A stretch of DNA of 64,000 nt from Nocardioides aromaticivorans. Lineage in GTDB: Bacteria; Actinomycetota; Actinomycetes; Propionibacteriales; Nocardioidaceae. Where the stretch lies: assembly GCF_013408525.1 (NCBI RefSeq), contig NZ_JACBZM010000001.1, forward strand, positions 1,116,001-1,180,000. The letters are read 5' to 3'. The position numbers were made by a program, and so were the translations under genes. A model generated the notes under the pieces. It did no database searches and was not told the origin of the DNA. It was given only the letters and a program-made list of their open reading frames with translations. This document shows positions 40,978 to 49,684 of this stretch, piece after piece (the first letter of the stretch is position 1; each line of letters opens with the position of its first letter).

Positions 40978-41613
40978 ATGGACAAGGCCACGCTATGGAC
41001 CTGGATCCACGCCGAGCGCGCGGCACTCGCCGCCACCCTGGCCGAGATCACGCCGGAGGAGTGGGCGCACGACACGCTCTGCCCCGGCTGGACCGTGCAC
41101 GACATCGCGGCGCACGTCATCTCCAACCCGCAGATCGGCTGGGGCGAGATGGGCGGCCTGATGGCCCGCAACCTCGGCCGCAGCTACAACGCCATGATCT
41201 TCCGCGAGGTGAAGCGGCTGGGCGCGCGCGAGACGCGGGAGAGCATCCTCGCCGACTTCGACCGCTTCGCCACGAGCACCCGCCACGTGCCGACGACGAC
41301 CACCGTGGAGCCGCTCATCGACGCGCTGCTCCACCACCAGGACATCGTCCGCCCGCTGGGGCGACCCCACGAGATGCCACCAGAGGCGGCGGCCGTCGCC
41401 GCCGACCGGGTACGACGCCTCGCTCCGCTGATGGGCACGCGGAGGCTCGTGCGGAGCGTGCGGATGGTCGCGACCGACGTGGCGTGGACCCGCGGCGAGG
41501 GGCCGACCATCGAGGGGCCGATGCAGGAGCTGCTCATGATCGCGTCCGGGCGCCGCCCGGACCCCGCCCTGGTCTCCGGGGAGGGCACGGCCCTGGTGCC
41601 GGCACTGGCCTGA
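40978..41613 (+). CDS. TIGR03083-family protein (maleylpyruvate isomerase/DinB-like)
   Basis: 211-residue protein with the mycothiol-dependent maleylpyruvate isomerase N-terminal fold, related to DinB. The N-terminal helix WTWIHAERAALAATLAEI is followed by PGWTVHDIAAHVISNP with the metal-binding His pair, and ALLHHQDIVRPLG contributes the third ligand; all three positions are present. Members are mostly thiol-S-transferases of unknown substrate. Divergent from a MarR gene that likely controls it, suggesting a role against a toxic electrophile. ATG at 40978. Confidence 0.82.
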   Translation: MDKATLWTWIHAERAALAATLAEITPEEWAHDTLCPGWTVHDIAAHVISNPQIGWGEMGGLMARNLGRSYNAMIFREVKRLGARETRESILADFDRFATSTRHVPTTTTVEPLIDALLHHQDIVRPLGRPHEMPPEAAAVAADRVRRLAPLMGTRRLVRSVRMVATDVAWTRGEGPTIEGPMQELLMIASGRRPDPALVSGEGTALVPALA

Positions 41614-41656
41614 CCCTCGCGACTCGCGCTCCCCCCCGGCCCGGTCGATACCCGGC

Positions 41657-41674
41657 TATACTTCCGGAAAGTAT
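41657..41674 (+). promoter_or_regulatory. Probable promoter with palindrome before AAA gene
   Basis: TATACT (41657-41662) is a good -10 hexamer 30 bp before the ATG. It overlaps ATACTT-CCGGA-AAGTAT (41658-41674), a perfect 6-bp inverted repeat, and GTATCG then repeats directly at 41671 and 41681. The position suits a repressor that covers the -10 region. I see no clear -35. Confidence 0.5.
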
Positions 41675-41691
41675 CGGAAGGTATCGACGCC

Positions 41692-42858
41692 ATGGCTCCT
41701 TCGCCCGCCAATCCCTTCACACCCGGCCAGTCGCCCCGCTTCCTGGCCGGGCGCACAGCCGAGCGCCGTCGTATCCAGGACCGCCTCGCCCGGGTGTCGA
41801 CGTACGGCGAGCTCGCCGGCCCGCTGCTCGTCTTCCACGCCCCGCGCGGGCTCGGCAAGACGTCCCTGCTGCGCGCGGCCGAGGCCGAGGCCGCCAGCCT
41901 GGGATTCGTGTCCGTGTGGGTCGCCTGCGCCCGCGACCAGCGGCTCCTCCCGGAGCTGGCCGAGCGCGTCCGTGGCGCGCTCGCCCGGCACGACGCGCTG
42001 GGCGACCCGGGCCGGGCCACCCGGCTCGAGGGCCTCACGATCGAGCTCGGCGTACCGGGCGCCAAGGTCCAGGCCGAGCTCGGCCGCCGCGAGACGGCCG
42101 CCGTGTCGACGCCGATCCTGGCCCTCGAGGAGTTGCTGGGCGAGGCCGCCCGCCTGGTCCGCGCACATGGCGGAGCCGGCCTGCTCGTGTTCCTCGACGA
42201 GCTCCACGCCGCCGACCCGGGCGAGCTCGCCGTACTCCTCAACGCGTGGCAGAACCTCGACGGGGCGCCGGACGCGGTCCCGCTGAGCATCATCACCGCG
42301 GGCCTCCCGGTCACACCGGAGGCGATCACCCGCGCGGCGACCTTCGGGGAGCGCAGCTCGTTCATCCCGCTCGACCTCCTCGCCCCCACCGACGCCCGCG
42401 CCGCCCTGGTCCGCACCGCCGAGGCCGAGGGCGTCAGCTGGGCCGAGGACGCACTCACCCTCGTGACCGACGAGGCCCGCGGCCATCCCTACCTGCTGCA
42501 GCTGCTGGGCAACACGACCTGGGACGCCGCCTCCCCCGCCGCCGGCGCCGTCCTGACCGCCGACGACGTACGCCGCGGCGTCCCGCACGCCCGGACCCAG
42601 CTGAACGCGATGCATCGCGCCCGCTGGGGAGCGGCCACGCCGACCGAGCAGGCCTTCCTCGTCGCGATGGCGTCAGCGGGCGAGGGCAACGTGACCCGGG
42701 CGCAGATCGCGGCGGCGATGGGCAGGGACAGCCGCGCCATCAGCGACCCGCGCGAGCGCCTCATCGAGAAGGGCGTGATCGAGCCCGTCGGCCACGGTCT
42801 GGTGCGGTTCACGCTGCCGGGGTTCGGGGCGTTCGTGAGGTCGCTCGACGAGGCGTGA
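41692..42858 (+). CDS. AAA ATPase with C-terminal winged helix
   Basis: 388-residue ORC/Cdc6-like AAA protein. N-terminal GRTAERRRIQDRLARV is the box before Walker A (HAPRGLGKTSLL near residue 52). Walker B is GLLVFLDELHAAD near 170, and sensor 1 follows in LSIITAGLP. The C-terminal 80 residues are a winged helix (TRAQIAAAMGRDSRAISDPRERLIEKGVI). Single-copy relatives occur widely in actinobacteria and are annotated only as ATP-binding proteins; a role in signal transduction or DNA binding is inferred from fold. Alone on its strand, converging on prs. Confidence 0.82.
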   Translation: MAPSPANPFTPGQSPRFLAGRTAERRRIQDRLARVSTYGELAGPLLVFHAPRGLGKTSLLRAAEAEAASLGFVSVWVACARDQRLLPELAERVRGALARHDALGDPGRATRLEGLTIELGVPGAKVQAELGRRETAAVSTPILALEELLGEAARLVRAHGGAGLLVFLDELHAADPGELAVLLNAWQNLDGAPDAVPLSIITAGLPVTPEAITRAATFGERSSFIPLDLLAPTDARAALVRTAEAEGVSWAEDALTLVTDEARGHPYLLQLLGNTTWDAASPAAGAVLTADDVRRGVPHARTQLNAMHRARWGAATPTEQAFLVAMASAGEGNVTRAQIAAAMGRDSRAISDPRERLIEKGVIEPVGHGLVRFTLPGFGAFVRSLDEA

Positions 42859-42909
42859 GGCCAGGCCCGCAGGGTGCGCCGGTTGGGCACGAACTGCAGG
42901 CCCCAGCCC

Positions 42910-42947
42910 CGAAATGTTGCGGATTGGTCCCAAACCGCAGCAATTCG
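42910..42947. terminator. Imperfect hairpin between AAA gene and prs
   Basis: Two 18-base arms, 42910-42927 and 42930-42947, pair with two mismatches and one G-U. It lies between convergent stops (42858 and 42962). The core TTGCGGATTGG resembles the CCGGATT hairpin after XPB and the phased array at 38.7 kb. Termination inferred from position. Confidence 0.55.
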
Positions 42948-42961
42948 GAACGGCGATTCCG

Positions 42962-43942
42962 CTACGCGTGCCCGTCGAACATGCTCGTGACGGACCCGTC
43001 CTCGAACACCTCGCGGATGGCCCGCGCGACGAGCGGCGCGATCGACAGCGTGGTCAGCTTGTCGAACTGCTTCTCCGGCGCGACCGGCAGCGTGTTGGTG
43101 ATGACGACCTCGGTGGCGACGCTGTTCTTCAGCCGGTCGACGGCGGGGTCGGACAGGATCGCGTGGGTCGCGGCGATGATCACGCCCGCGGCACCGTCGG
43201 CCATGAGGGCGTCGGCGGCCTTCACGATCGTGCCGCCGGTGTCGATCATGTCGTCGGTGAGGACGCAGATCTTGCCCTTCACGTCACCGACGACGCGGTT
43301 GGCGACGACCTCGTTGGCGACGTCGGTACGCCGCGTCTTGTGGATGAACGCCAGCGGGGCGCCGCCGAGGCGGGCCGCCCAGCGCTCGGCGACCTTGATC
43401 CGGCCGGCGTCCGGGGAGACGACGGCGAGCTCCTGGTCGCCGTACTTCTCCTTGATGTAGTCCGTCAGCACCGGCAGCGCCATCAGGTGGTCGACGGGGC
43501 CGTCGAAGAAGCCCTGGAGCTGGTCGGCGTGCAGGTCGACGGTGATGATCCGGTCGGCCCCGGCGGTCTTGAAGAGGTCGGCCATGAGGCGGGCCGAGAT
43601 CGGCTCGCGGCCGCGGTGCTTCTTGTCCTGGCGGCTGTAGCCCCAGAACGGCATGACCACGGTGATCCGCTTGGCGGAGGCGCGCTTGAGCGCGTCGACC
43701 ATGATCAGGTGCTCCATGATCCACTCGTTGATCGGAGTGGTGTGGCTCTGGATGACGAAGGCGTCGCAGCCGCGGACCGACTCCTCGTAGCGGATGTAGA
43801 TCTCGCCGTTGGCGAACTCGCGCGCGTCGGTCGGGACCAGCTGCTGGCCCAGGATCGTCGCGACCTCGGCCGCCAGCTCGGGGTGTGCCCGGCCGGAGAA
43901 GACCATCAGGTTCTTCTCTGTCGTCTTCTTCAGACCGCTCAC
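42962..43942 (-). CDS. prs: Ribose-phosphate pyrophosphokinase
   Basis: 326-residue enzyme making PRPP from ribose 5-phosphate and ATP for nucleotide, His and Trp synthesis. MVFSGRAHPELAAEVA starts the fold; FANGEIYIRYEESVRG and the flexible-loop KKHRGREPIS hold ATP and ribose contacts; the PRPP loop is VLTDDMIDTGGTIVKA. Follows glmU by 33 bp in the widespread glmU-prs operon. ATG at 43942. Normal length. Confidence 0.96.
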   Translation of the reverse strand: MSGLKKTTEKNLMVFSGRAHPELAAEVATILGQQLVPTDAREFANGEIYIRYEESVRGCDAFVIQSHTTPINEWIMEHLIMVDALKRASAKRITVVMPFWGYSRQDKKHRGREPISARLMADLFKTAGADRIITVDLHADQLQGFFDGPVDHLMALPVLTDYIKEKYGDQELAVVSPDAGRIKVAERWAARLGGAPLAFIHKTRRTDVANEVVANRVVGDVKGKICVLTDDMIDTGGTIVKAADALMADGAAGVIIAATHAILSDPAVDRLKNSVATEVVITNTLPVAPEKQFDKLTTLSIAPLVARAIREVFEDGSVTSMFDGHA

Positions 43943-43975
43943 GCGCGTGACTCCCCTGGTCGGCGAAGGTGCTGC

Positions 43976-45469
43976 CTAGGATTCTGCCTGCTCGGCGGGG
44001 TCGTCCCCAAGTCCCTGCGTGTTTTCGGACTGTTCACCGGTCTGGGCGGCCAGCGCGGCGGCCGCGGCGTCCCCCTGGGCGGTGCCGGCCCGCCGGCTCA
44101 GCACCCAGCCCTCGAGGTTGCGCTGGGGTGAGGTGCTGACCGCGAGCGCCCCGGCGGGGACGTTGCGGCGCACGACGGTCCCGCCGCCGGTGGAGGCGCC
44201 GTCGCCGATCTCGATCGGGGCGACGAAGGTGTTGTTGGAGCCGGTCTTCGCGTGCCGGCCGACCTTGGTGCGGTGCTTGTTGACGCCGTCGTAGTTGGCG
44301 AAGATCGTGCCGGCGCCGATGTTGCTGCCCTCGCCGATCTCCGCGTCGCCGACGTAGGAGAGGTGCGGGACCTTCGCTCCCTCGCCGATCGTCGCGTTCT
44401 TGGTCTCGACGAAGGTGCCGATCTTGCCCTTGGCACCGAGCTCGGTGCCGGGGCGCAGGTAGGCGAACGGGCCGACGGTCGCGCCGGCGCCGATGACCGC
44501 GAGCTGCCCGTGGGTCCGTACGACCCGCGCGCCGGCGCCGATCTCACAGTCCTCGAGGGTGGTGTCGGGGCCGATGACCGCGTCCTCGGCGACGACGGTC
44601 GCGCCGAGCAGCTGGGTGCCGGGCAGGATCGTCACGTCCTGCGCCAGTACGACGTCGGCGTCGATCCACGTGGTCGCCGGATCCATGACGGTGACGCCCT
44701 CGCGCATCCAGCGGGTGACGATGCGGCGGTTGAGCTCGCGGCCGAGCTCGGCGAGCTGGGCGCGGTCGTTGGCGCCCTCGGTCTGCAGGGCGTCCTCGAC
44801 GGCGTGCGCGGCGACGGTCAGGTCGGCCTCGCGGGCCAGCGCGATCGCGTCGGTGAGGTAGTACTCGCCCTTCGCGTTGTCGTTACCGATCCGGCCGATC
44901 GCGTCGGCGAGGAAGGCGGCGTCGAAGGCGAGGATGCCGGAGTTGATCTCCGTGATCGCCCGCTGCTCCTCGGTCGCGTCCTTCTCCTCGACGATCGCCT
45001 GCACGGTGCCGGCCTCGTCGCGCACGATCCGGCCGTAGCCGTGGGGGTTCGCGACGATGCCGCTGAGGATGCTGACGGCCGCGCCGGCCGCCCGGTGGAA
45101 GTCGGCGAACGCCCGGAGCGTCTCGCCCGCGAGGAGCGGCGTGTCGCCGTACGCGATGAGGACTGTGCCCTCGCTCGGCGGCGCGTCGAGGGCCTCGAGG
45201 GCGACGCGCACGGCGTGGCCGGTGCCGAGCTGCTCCTCCTGCACCGCCAGGACGGTGTCGGAGCGGACCTCGGTGACGTGCGGGGCGACCAGCTCGCGCT
45301 GGTGGCCGACGACGGTGACCACGCGGGTCGGCTCGAGCGAGCCGACCGCGGTGAGCACGTGGCCGATCATGGAGCGCCCCGCGATGCGGTGGAGCACCTT
45401 CGGGGTCTTCGACTTCATCCGGGTGCCCCCGCCGGCGGCGAGGACGATGACGGTCAGCTGCTCAGTCAC
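43976..45469 (-). CDS. glmU: Bifunctional GlmU (GlcNAc-1-P uridyltransferase/acetyltransferase)
   Basis: 497 residues making UDP-GlcNAc for peptidoglycan. N-terminal pyrophosphorylase domain: VIVLAAGGGTRMKSKTPKVL, YGDTPLLAGETL, EEKDATEEQRAI and GNDNAKGEYYLTD. C-terminal left-handed beta-helix acetyltransferase: YLRPGTELGAKGKIGTFVE, YVGDAEIGEGSNIGAGT with the catalytic His nearby (VPHLSYVG). GTG at 45469 is selected at the family N-terminus; the longer frame upstream is a shadow of the response-regulator gene. The last 40 residues are an acidic tail. First of glmU-prs. Confidence 0.95.
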   Translation of the reverse strand: MTEQLTVIVLAAGGGTRMKSKTPKVLHRIAGRSMIGHVLTAVGSLEPTRVVTVVGHQRELVAPHVTEVRSDTVLAVQEEQLGTGHAVRVALEALDAPPSEGTVLIAYGDTPLLAGETLRAFADFHRAAGAAVSILSGIVANPHGYGRIVRDEAGTVQAIVEEKDATEEQRAITEINSGILAFDAAFLADAIGRIGNDNAKGEYYLTDAIALAREADLTVAAHAVEDALQTEGANDRAQLAELGRELNRRIVTRWMREGVTVMDPATTWIDADVVLAQDVTILPGTQLLGATVVAEDAVIGPDTTLEDCEIGAGARVVRTHGQLAVIGAGATVGPFAYLRPGTELGAKGKIGTFVETKNATIGEGAKVPHLSYVGDAEIGEGSNIGAGTIFANYDGVNKHRTKVGRHAKTGSNNTFVAPIEIGDGASTGGGTVVRRNVPAGALAVSTSPQRNLEGWVLSRRAGTAQGDAAAAALAAQTGEQSENTQGLGDDPAEQAES

Positions 45470-45492
45470 CCCGTCACAGTAATCGGACCCGG

Positions 45493-46161
45493 TCAGCGGC
45501 CGTCCAACCAGGCCAGCACCGCCAGCACGCGGCGGTTGTCGTCGGACGCCTGCGGCAGGTCGAGCTTGGCGAAGATGTTGTTGGTGTGCTTGCCGACGGC
45601 CTTCTCGGTGACGACCAGCCGGGCCGCGATCGCCGCGTTGGAGCGGCCCTCGGCCATCAGCGTGAGCACCTCGCGCTCCCGGTCGGTGAGCCGGTCGAGG
45701 GGGCGGCTGCGCGCGGAGACGAGGGCGGCGACGACCTCCGGGTCGAGCACGGTGCCGCCATCGGCGACCTGCCGCACGGCCGCGAGGAAGGCGTCGACGT
45801 CGGCGACCCGGTCCTTGAGGAGGTAGCCGATCGAGCCCTCTCCCCCGGCCAGCAGCTGTCGGGCGTAGAGCGGCTCCACCCACTGGCTCAGCACCAGCAC
45901 CGGGAACGCCGGGCGGGCCTCGCGGACGGCGGTCGCCGCCTCGAGGCCCTCGGTCGTGTGCGTCGGCGGGAGCCGTACGTCGACCACCGCGATGTCGATG
46001 TCCTCGCGGGCCAGCGCCCGGGCCAGCGAGGGTGCGTTGTCCACCGCCTCGACGACCTCGATGCCGCCGGCCTCGAGGATCCGGGTCAGGCCCACCCGCA
46101 GGAGGGCCTGGTCCTCGGCGAGCACCGCCCGCAACGGCTGCTCCGTCAGGCTGTCCGGCAC
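45493..46161 (-). CDS. NarL/LuxR-type response regulator
   Basis: 222-residue two-component response regulator. Receiver: acidic pair in LAEDQALLRVGL, phospho-acceptor Asp in IAVVDVRLPP, Thr/Ser in VLSQWVEPLY, Lys in YLLKDRVAD. Output: LuxR HTH LTDREREVLTLMAEGRSNAAIA and VTEKAVGKHTNNIFAKL. GTG at 46161 overlaps the kinase stop by 16 bases, so it is coupled to the kinase. It should regulate the ABC exporter encoded just before in the same operon. Trigger unknown. Confidence 0.92.
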   Translation of the reverse strand: MPDSLTEQPLRAVLAEDQALLRVGLTRILEAGGIEVVEAVDNAPSLARALAREDIDIAVVDVRLPPTHTTEGLEAATAVREARPAFPVLVLSQWVEPLYARQLLAGGEGSIGYLLKDRVADVDAFLAAVRQVADGGTVLDPEVVAALVSARSRPLDRLTDREREVLTLMAEGRSNAAIAARLVVTEKAVGKHTNNIFAKLDLPQASDDNRRVLAVLAWLDGR

Positions 46162-47393
46162 GGCACCTCCAGCTCCACCAGGGTCGGTCCCCCGGCCGGG
46201 CTCAGCACCCGGACGTCGCCGTCGAAGGCGTCCAGCCGCCGCGCGACACCGGCGAGCCCGGAGCCCGTGGCGTCGGCGCCCCCGCGGCCGTCGTCGCCGA
46301 CCGTGATCCGGAGCCGGTCGCCGTCGTACCTGCCGGTGACCCAGGCCCGGCTCGCAGCCGCGTGCTTGACGGTGTTGGCGAGGCACTCCGCGACCGCGAA
46401 GTACGCCGCCGACTCGACCGGCGCCGGCAGCCGCGGGACCTCGACGGCCACCGACGTGGGGACGGGCAGGGCGAGCGCGAGCGCCTGGACCGCGCCGGCG
46501 AGGCCCCGGTCGGCCAGCACCGGGGGGTGGATGCCGCGGACCACGCTGCGCAGGTCGTCGAGCGCGTCCATGGTCGTCTCGCGGGCCTCGCGCAGCAGGG
46601 CCGCCGCGGCGTCGGGGTCGGTGCGGACGAGCTTCTCGGCGAGGCCGACGTTCATGCCGACCGACGCGATTCGGGCCTGGGCGCCGTCGTGGAGGTCGCG
46701 CTCGATGCGTCGCACCTCGGCGGCGTTGTGGTCGAGCGTCTCCGCCCGCGACTCCTCGACCTGCTCGACGCGCTGCTCGAGCCGGGTGACCCGCGAGTCG
46801 CCGAGCATCGCCCGCTCGGCCAGCGCCCGTGCCCGGACGAGCGGCGGGGTGACGAACCACCACGCCACGAGGGCCGGGCCGCTGAGGACCAGCAGGAGCA
46901 GCCAGATCCAGCCGGAGGCGGTGACGGCGAGGATCAGCCAGGTGACCGGCAGGGTCAGCAGCGCCACCGGCAGCAGCGACATCGCGAAGCCGCCCGACGC
47001 CGAGAACCACAGGAAGCCGACATTGCGCCACCGCGCCGGGTCGCGCATCCAGCGCACCGGTCGCACCAGGGCGGCGACCTCGCCGGAGCGGGCGTAGCCG
47101 GGGGTGATCTCCTCGTCCAGCAGGCGACCGCTGACCCGGCGGTGCAGGGCCGTGAGCCCCGCCGTCGCCGGTACGACGGCCTGGGCGAGCAGGATCCCCA
47201 GCCCCAGCGCCGGCCCGAGCGCCAGGCAGAGGACGGTCAGGATCGCGAGGGCCAGGCTCGGGACGAAGGAGGCGGCGTACGCCGCGGAGACCAGGGTCAG
47301 GCGCAGCCGGTCGAGGAGGCCGTCGGCGGTGAGCTCGAACGGCCGCCCGAGTCGGACCGGCGCGAGGATCTGCATCGTCGTGAAGTCTGTCAT
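46146..47393 (-). CDS. Histidine kinase, HisKA_3 (NarX/DesK) type
   Basis: 415-residue membrane sensor kinase. Residues about 35-185 hold four membrane spans in two pairs, with a PspC/DUF-like sensor layout. A short coiled linker (SRVTRLEQRVEQVEESRA) leads to the H-box IERDLHDGAQARI with the phospho-His near residue 240. The ATP-binding domain has the N-box AECLANTVKHAA and G-box VGDDGRGGADATGSGLAG. ATG at 47393 overlaps the FtsX stop (ATGA). Sensor for the exporter; related systems often sense cell-envelope antibiotics, but that is analogy. Confidence 0.9.
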   Translation of the reverse strand: MTDFTTMQILAPVRLGRPFELTADGLLDRLRLTLVSAAYAASFVPSLALAILTVLCLALGPALGLGILLAQAVVPATAGLTALHRRVSGRLLDEEITPGYARSGEVAALVRPVRWMRDPARWRNVGFLWFSASGGFAMSLLPVALLTLPVTWLILAVTASGWIWLLLLVLSGPALVAWWFVTPPLVRARALAERAMLGDSRVTRLEQRVEQVEESRAETLDHNAAEVRRIERDLHDGAQARIASVGMNVGLAEKLVRTDPDAAAALLREARETTMDALDDLRSVVRGIHPPVLADRGLAGAVQALALALPVPTSVAVEVPRLPAPVESAAYFAVAECLANTVKHAAASRAWVTGRYDGDRLRITVGDDGRGGADATGSGLAGVARRLDAFDGDVRVLSPAGGPTLVELEVPCRTA

Positions 47394-48712
47394 CGTCCGA
47401 CCACCTGTGCGCGCACGGACGTGCGGGCGGCGCAGAGGGTGAGCGCCACGACGCCCGCCACGACGGCCGGGACCAGCCACAGCCCGCCGTCCGGGACCGC
47501 GCCCTCGTGCCGGGCGATCGCGAAGGGCACGACCGTCGTCAGGGCGGCGAGGGTGCCGAGCACGACGCCGATCGCCGCGACGATCGCCGCCTCGGCCACG
47601 ACGGACCGCTCGACCTGGCGCGGGGTGGCGCCGATCAGGCGCAGCCGCTGCAGCTCGTCGCGACGGTGCGCGATCGCCGCGACGAACGCGTTGACCACCA
47701 TGATCGCGGCGAACAGCGACAGCATGCCGACGACGACGTTGTTGAGCAGCGTGATCGTGTCGCTGTCGGGGTTGCCGGCCGGGAGGGTGCGGGCGTCGAT
47801 GTCCACCAGCAGCAGCGTCCCGACGGCGGCCGAGGTCAGCACCAGCACCGGCGCGAGCACGCCGGCGAGCAGGTGCGCCCTCCGGGCCGTGTTGTACGAC
47901 GCCAGGTGCCCGCTCGCGCCCGCCCGGCCGACCAGCAGGCCGGCCGGAGCGGCGAACCACCGCAGCAGCACCGGTGCCAGCACGGCGAGCCCGACGCCGA
48001 CGAGGATCGAGCTCGACCCGCTCGTGGACATCGCGGCGTAGGGGTCCTCGTCGTGCGCGGTCACCGCGACGGTGATCACGGCCATCGCGATGCCGTAGCC
48101 GACGAGGACGACGGCGGCGAGGACCCGCCACCAGCGCATCCGGCCCTGCTCCGCGGCCGCCTCCCGGAGGAGGACGCCCGCGGGGCCGCGGGTCGCGCGC
48201 CGGGCCGCCACCCAGGTGGCCACGCCGGCGGCGACCAGCACCAGCACGGCGGCGGCGCCGACGGAGGCCGGGCCGGCGTCGTACACGGTGGCGTCGGCGA
48301 CGAGCCCGCCGGATCGGACCAGGTCGAACAGGGCGTGGCCGGTGACGCTCGCGACGAGCGCGCCGAGCAGCGCGGCGAGGGTCGTCACGGCGGCCGTCTC
48401 GCGGACCACGAGCCGCCGGGCCTGGCGCGGGGTGGCCCCGACCGTGCGGAGCAGGCCGATCTCGCCGGCCCGCTGGTGGGTGGTGATGCCGACCGTCGAG
48501 GCGACGGAGAAGAGCACGATCATCGAGCCCCAGCCACCGACCACGGCGCCCAGGATGACGAGGGTGTCGGCGTCGGTGCCGCTCGCGGCGGAGGACGACT
48601 CGGCCAGCGTGGCGAAGGAGCCGATGAGGACCGTGCCGAGCAGGACCGCGAGGAAGGTGGCGGTCGCCGCGAACGGCCGCTGGCGCAGGCTGCGCAGGGC
48701 CAGGGAGTTCAT
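47390..48712 (-). CDS. FtsX-type ABC transporter permease
   Basis: 440-residue permease with two FtsX-like units. N-terminal span after the basic LRSLRQRPFAAT, then three more near 60-150 (QRAGEIGLLRTVGATPRQARRL is the cytosolic coupling loop). A repeat of this loop appears late (HRRDELQRLRLIGATPRQVERS). About eight spans in all. Partner of the following ATPase gene, whose stop overlaps this start. Such exporters act with LolD/MacB-like ATPases on lipids, lipoproteins or peptides. Substrate unknown. Confidence 0.88.
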   Translation of the reverse strand: MNSLALRSLRQRPFAATATFLAVLLGTVLIGSFATLAESSSAASGTDADTLVILGAVVGGWGSMIVLFSVASTVGITTHQRAGEIGLLRTVGATPRQARRLVVRETAAVTTLAALLGALVASVTGHALFDLVRSGGLVADATVYDAGPASVGAAAVLVLVAAGVATWVAARRATRGPAGVLLREAAAEQGRMRWWRVLAAVVLVGYGIAMAVITVAVTAHDEDPYAAMSTSGSSSILVGVGLAVLAPVLLRWFAAPAGLLVGRAGASGHLASYNTARRAHLLAGVLAPVLVLTSAAVGTLLLVDIDARTLPAGNPDSDTITLLNNVVVGMLSLFAAIMVVNAFVAAIAHRRDELQRLRLIGATPRQVERSVVAEAAIVAAIGVVLGTLAALTTVVPFAIARHEGAVPDGGLWLVPAVVAGVVALTLCAARTSVRAQVVGR

Positions 48713-49464
48713 CGGGCCACCACCAGGTCGTCGAGGTGCGCCATCTGGCCGGCGACCGCGTCGGCGGTGGGGTGGGTCATCCGTCCCGCGACGCGGCCGT
48801 CGACGAGGAAGACCACTTCGTCGGCGTACGACGCCGCGACGGGGTCGTGCGTCACCATCACCACGGTCTGGCCCATCTCCGTCACGCTGGAGCGCAGCAG
48901 GGCGAGGATCTGGCGGGCGGTGGCGCTGTCGAGGGCGCCGGTCGGCTCGTCGGCGAGGACCACCTCGGGGTCGGTCACCAGCGCCCGCGCGATCGCGACC
49001 CGCTGCTGCTGGCCGCCGGACATGCTGCCCGGCAGGTGGTGCGCGCGGTCGCCGAGGCCGACCCGCTCGAGCAGGTGGCGGACCTTGGCGCGGTCGGGCC
49101 GGTGGCCGGCGAGCCGGGCCGGCAGCGCGACGTTCTGGGTGGCCGAGAGGTAGGGCAGCAGGTGGAAGCCCTGGAAGACGAAGCCGATCCGCTCCCGGCG
49201 CAGGCGGGTACGACGGTCCTCGTCCCAGTCGGTGACGTCCTCGTCGCCGATGAGGACCCGGCCGGAGGTGGGCCGGTCGAGGCCGGCCGCGCAGGACAGG
49301 AAGGTGGACTTGCCGGAGCCGGACGGGCCCATCACCGCGGTGAAGGTGCCGCGGCGGAACTCGAGGTCGATGCCAGCGAGGGCGGAGATCGTGGCGTCGC
49401 CGGTGCCGTAGGTGCGGGTGAGGCCGTGCACGGCGAGGGCCGTGGCGGTGGGGCTGGTGGTCAT
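48709..49464 (-). CDS. ABC transporter ATP-binding protein, LolD/MacB type
   Basis: 251-residue nucleotide-binding subunit. Walker A GPSGSGKSTFLSCAAGLD, Q-loop VFQGFHLLPYLSA, signature MSGGQQQRVAIARAL, Walker B EVVLADEPTGALD and H-loop VMVTHDPVAAS. First gene of the operon ABC-FtsX-HK-RR; ATG at 49464 after AGGAG. The stop overlaps the permease ATG. A GGAGTC / GACTCC inverted repeat (49477-49500) lies 13 bp before the start and may be the response-regulator or repressor site. The longer open frame upstream is not family sequence. Confidence 0.94.
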   Translation of the reverse strand: MTTSPTATALAVHGLTRTYGTGDATISALAGIDLEFRRGTFTAVMGPSGSGKSTFLSCAAGLDRPTSGRVLIGDEDVTDWDEDRRTRLRRERIGFVFQGFHLLPYLSATQNVALPARLAGHRPDRAKVRHLLERVGLGDRAHHLPGSMSGGQQQRVAIARALVTDPEVVLADEPTGALDSATARQILALLRSSVTEMGQTVVMVTHDPVAASYADEVVFLVDGRVAGRMTHPTADAVAGQMAHLDDLVVAR

Positions 49465-49549
49465 GCGGTGCTCCTGGGAGTCGTCGGATCGGATGACTCC
49501 GACGCTAGGAACGCCGCGCCCCGGCCACGATGGGCCTGCACCGCCAGTG

Positions 49550-49573
49550 CGGGGTGGGGTTTTCCCCACCCCG
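49550..49573. other. Perfect hairpin in ABC/DUF5999 divergent region
   Basis: GGGGTGGGG and CCCCACCCC (49551-49559 and 49564-49572) pair perfectly around TTTT, with one more C-G pair outside. It lies in the 220-bp space between divergent genes, so it ends neither of them. Operator, leader hairpin or promoter boundary are all possible. Confidence 0.6.
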
Positions 49574-49684
49574 GGACCACATCCGGCCACACGCTTTCCA
49601 CAGTTCGGCGAAAGCGGGTGCGATCCCGGCCGATCAGGCGTATCACGGAAGAGAGACAACCGACCGACCGAAGGGAGCACGACG

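Noticed and set aside
49591..49599. TTTCCACAG as a DnaA box
   Set aside because: One isolated near-match; no cluster and no dnaA, dnaN or AT-rich unwinding region.
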